From an uncultured Clostridia bacterium (GTDB lineage: Bacteria > Bacillota > Clostridia > Oscillospirales > CAG-272): a stretch of DNA of 44,632 nucleotides. The notes beneath the pieces are model-generated. The model had not been told where the DNA came from. It worked only from the letters and a program-made list of their open reading frames with translations, and searched no databases. Made by a program: the position numbers and the translations under genes. Below are positions 43,316 through 44,632 of the stretch, piece by piece (within the stretch, counting starts at the first letter, position 1; each line of letters starts with the position of its first letter). The DNA is taken from the NCBI GenBank assembly GCA_944381085.1, contig CALWJX010000020.1, positions 1 through 44,632 on the forward strand, in the 5' to 3' direction.

Positions 43316-43671
43316 CGATACCGCTTACCCCAAAACAGAGCCGGCGGGTAAACGCCCTTGTGCGCCGTGAATGCTGTAACTACGATAACGGGATTTGTAT
43401 TTTGCTGGACTGCGTATGCCCTCAGACAATTACCTATTCGCATATTATCTGTAAATGGTTCAAAACCGCCGTCCTGCCGCTGGATAAGGAATTATATATA
43501 CAGCTTACGAAACCGAAAAACACGGCAAGGTGTGCGGCATGCGGAAAGGATTTCATCAAAAAAGCAAATAAGGAAAAATACTGCGGACAATGCCGTATTG
43601 CGGTGCGCCGCAGGAAAAAGGCTGAATATGAACGGAACAGGCGGTATCGCCGTGGACAAATAGACGGCTGA
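43312..43671 (+). CDS. Cysteine-rich VLP domain protein
   Basis: A 119-aa basic protein with ECCNYDNGICILLDCVCPQ and, at the C-terminus, a zinc-ribbon-like CAACGKDF...CGQC and a run of arginines. It matches the cysteine-rich VLP proteins that precede the relaxase in Tn1549-type ICEs. ATG overlaps the DUF3846 stop. Nucleic-acid binding is plausible. Confidence 0.88.
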   Translation: MTIPLTPKQSRRVNALVRRECCNYDNGICILLDCVCPQTITYSHIICKWFKTAVLPLDKELYIQLTKPKNTARCAACGKDFIKKANKEKYCGQCRIAVRRRKKAEYERNRRYRRGQIDG

Positions 43672-43768
43672 AAACCGCATAAAATCAAGGGTTTTAAGCC
43701 TCAAACCCAGCAGGCAATATAAATCCCTTATATCCCCTCAAAATGGGCTTCTATTTGTCCACATAAAA

Positions 43769-43815
43769 GCAGGAGCAAAAACCGAAAAAAGGTCTTTGCT
43801 CCTGCTTATTTTTTT
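43769..43815. terminator. Bidirectional terminator between convergent genes
   Basis: GCAGGAGCAAA / TTTGCTCCTGC stem with inner ACC/GGT, followed by TTATTTTTTT on the plus strand and TTTTA on the minus strand. Confidence 0.85.
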
Positions 43816-43823
43816 ATGCTCTT

Positions 43824-44153
43824 TTACGTTCTTATCAATCTAACCACGGTAACGGGCACATACCAAACGGCGACAAGCAATTTCCATATCAGAATAATAC
43901 CGCCGATCAGCGCGCCGATTGCGACATTGAAACAGCCCATTGCAATCCCTGTCCCTAAATTCCCAAAGAACATTGGCAGCAGAAACATAAACCGTATGCC
44001 AAAGGGAATGCCGCACAGCATGAAAAGATACATATAATTGACTGTCCCATACTGCACAGCAAGCTGAAAAAACAGGGTGTAAAGGAATACCGCAAGCAAT
44101 ACCGGACATACGCTTTTTTTCATAAAGGTTGTTAATATTGCAGCTTTTGTCAT
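43824..44153 (-). CDS. Small multi-pass membrane protein (DUF6050-like)
   Basis: A 109-aa protein with about four hydrophobic segments (CPVLLAVFLYTLFFQLAV, YLFMLCGIPFGIRFMFLL, IAMGCFNVAIGALIGGIIL and a last one). It fits the DUF6050 small membrane proteins seen in these ICEs. It overlaps the upstream gene by four bases. Function unknown. Confidence 0.65.
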   Translation of the reverse strand: MTKAAILTTFMKKSVCPVLLAVFLYTLFFQLAVQYGTVNYMYLFMLCGIPFGIRFMFLLPMFFGNLGTGIAMGCFNVAIGALIGGIILIWKLLVAVWYVPVTVVRLIRT

Positions 44154-44632
44154 GAGGTGACACTCCTTTCTTCCGCTTCTAAAAGCAGTTTCCGGGCTAT
44201 GGTAAATTGAGCGGAATCCACCGCCGGAATATCTAAATAAATTGGGTCTGCCGCTATATCGGTATTCGGCGTATAGCTGGGATTTATGGATTGATATATT
44301 CGTGTGTAGGCCTCTTTCCGTGCCGTTGCATAGTCCATACTTCCGTTTTCGACTGCCGTTATCAGGTCGGCAATCAGCGCCGTAATAACGGGTTCCTGCT
44401 GTGCGTAATAGTTTGGTCGTAAATACATATCCCGGTATTGCAAAATTGCGTTTCTTGCGATTGCGGTCAGGTCGGCATACCCGTAACCGTTTGTATTCCC
44501 GGCAAGGACGGCGGAATGAATTTCACGGCTTGCCTTTCCCCATGCCTCGCCGAAGCCCAAACCGTTTTTCACTTCCTCTAATATGGGGCTGATTAGATTT
44601 TCGGTAATAATGATACTTTCCTCCGTGGCGTT
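44150..44632 (-). CDS. Unknown ICE protein, 5' end outside the window
   Basis: The frame is open through the right edge (upstream residues read NATEESIIITENLISPILEE), so the GTG at 44572 is not the real start. The visible 161 residues are helical (AWGKASREIHSAVLAGNTNG, ITALIADLITAVENGSMDYA) with no recognised family. It is coupled to the downstream membrane protein. Confidence 0.6.
   Translation of the reverse strand, partial: NATEESIIITENLISPILEEVKNGLGFGEAWGKASREIHSAVLAGNTNGYGYADLTAIARNAILQYRDMYLRPNYYAQQEPVITALIADLITAVENGSMDYATARKEAYTRIYQSINPSYTPNTDIAADPIYLDIPAVDSAQFTIARKLLLEAEERSVTS

Larger units (their letters stand above)
16745..44632 (+). mobile_element. Tn1549/CTn2-type integrative conjugative element (right end outside window)
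   Basis: Gene content and order (DUF6017 initiator, surface protein, PcfB, VirD4, Maff2, VirB6, PrgI, VirB4, CD1108-type hydrolase, DUF4315, DUF4366, TopB, ArdA, DUF3846, Cys-rich VLP) are those of the Tn1549/CTn2 family. The left end is placed where the scaffold gene loses similarity. No relaxase, integrase or right end is in the window. Confidence 0.85.

Overview
The window reads as chromosome of a Clostridia-type Bacillota bacterium. Supporting signs are MrnC (Mini-III RNase), a DUF1836 protein, strong AGGAGG ribosome sites, frequent TTG/GTG starts, and a Tn1549/CTn2-type integrative conjugative element (ICE) of the kind described in Clostridioides difficile. No tRNA, rRNA or CRISPR array was seen.

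Regions: (1) 1-6.8 kb is core chromosome. It starts with three 84-bp structured tandem repeats, followed by a + strand operon (MoxR ATPase, DUF58, PHP phosphoesterase, DUF4129-like membrane protein) that converges on a - strand group (cyclophilin, MrnC, DUF1836). (2) 7-12.3 kb is accessory and AT-rich. It holds an MrpR-like protein, small Cys-rich proteins, two tandem type I toxin-antitoxin modules with a third orphan RNA of the same family, and an IS110 element with a candidate bridge RNA. (3) 12.3-16.75 kb is a damaged prophage head module: a methyltransferase fragment whose start codon is ATA, a portal protein missing its N-terminus, an intact minor head (MuF) protein carrying a lethal-factor-like zinc protease at its C-terminus, a coupled 55-aa gene, an HK97 gp10-like protein and a truncated scaffold. 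(4) From about 16.75 kb to the right edge is an ICE that appears to have entered the scaffold gene. It carries a replication initiator (DUF6017), a 1830-aa SLH surface protein, PcfB, VirD4, Maff2, VirB6/TrbL, MT-A70 methylase, DUF3849, PrgI, VirB4, Dcm, two unknowns, a CD1108-type NlpC/P60 hydrolase, DUF4315, DUF4366, an AT-rich cargo gene, topoisomerase III, two ArdA proteins, DUF3846, a Cys-rich VLP protein, and two - strand genes at the edge. The relaxase and integrase must lie outside the window.

How the ICE genes fit together: VirD4, VirB4, VirB6, PrgI and the hydrolase form the type IV secretion channel. TopB and DUF6017 handle DNA. Two methylases and two ArdA proteins would shield incoming DNA from restriction. 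Most genes overlap by ATGA or sit a few bases apart, so they are probably co-transcribed.

Most notable: virB4 is split by a 341-nt ORF-less insertion that folds like a group I intron, and its removal joins the reading frame exactly; the phage MuF protein ends in an anthrax-lethal-factor-like protease; a tandem pair of roughly 26-aa holin-like toxins faces convergent antitoxin RNAs; six unrelated ICE proteins share a C-terminal tail of the form KPSIRKQL; and the Dcm gene is open in two frames that both look like methyltransferase.
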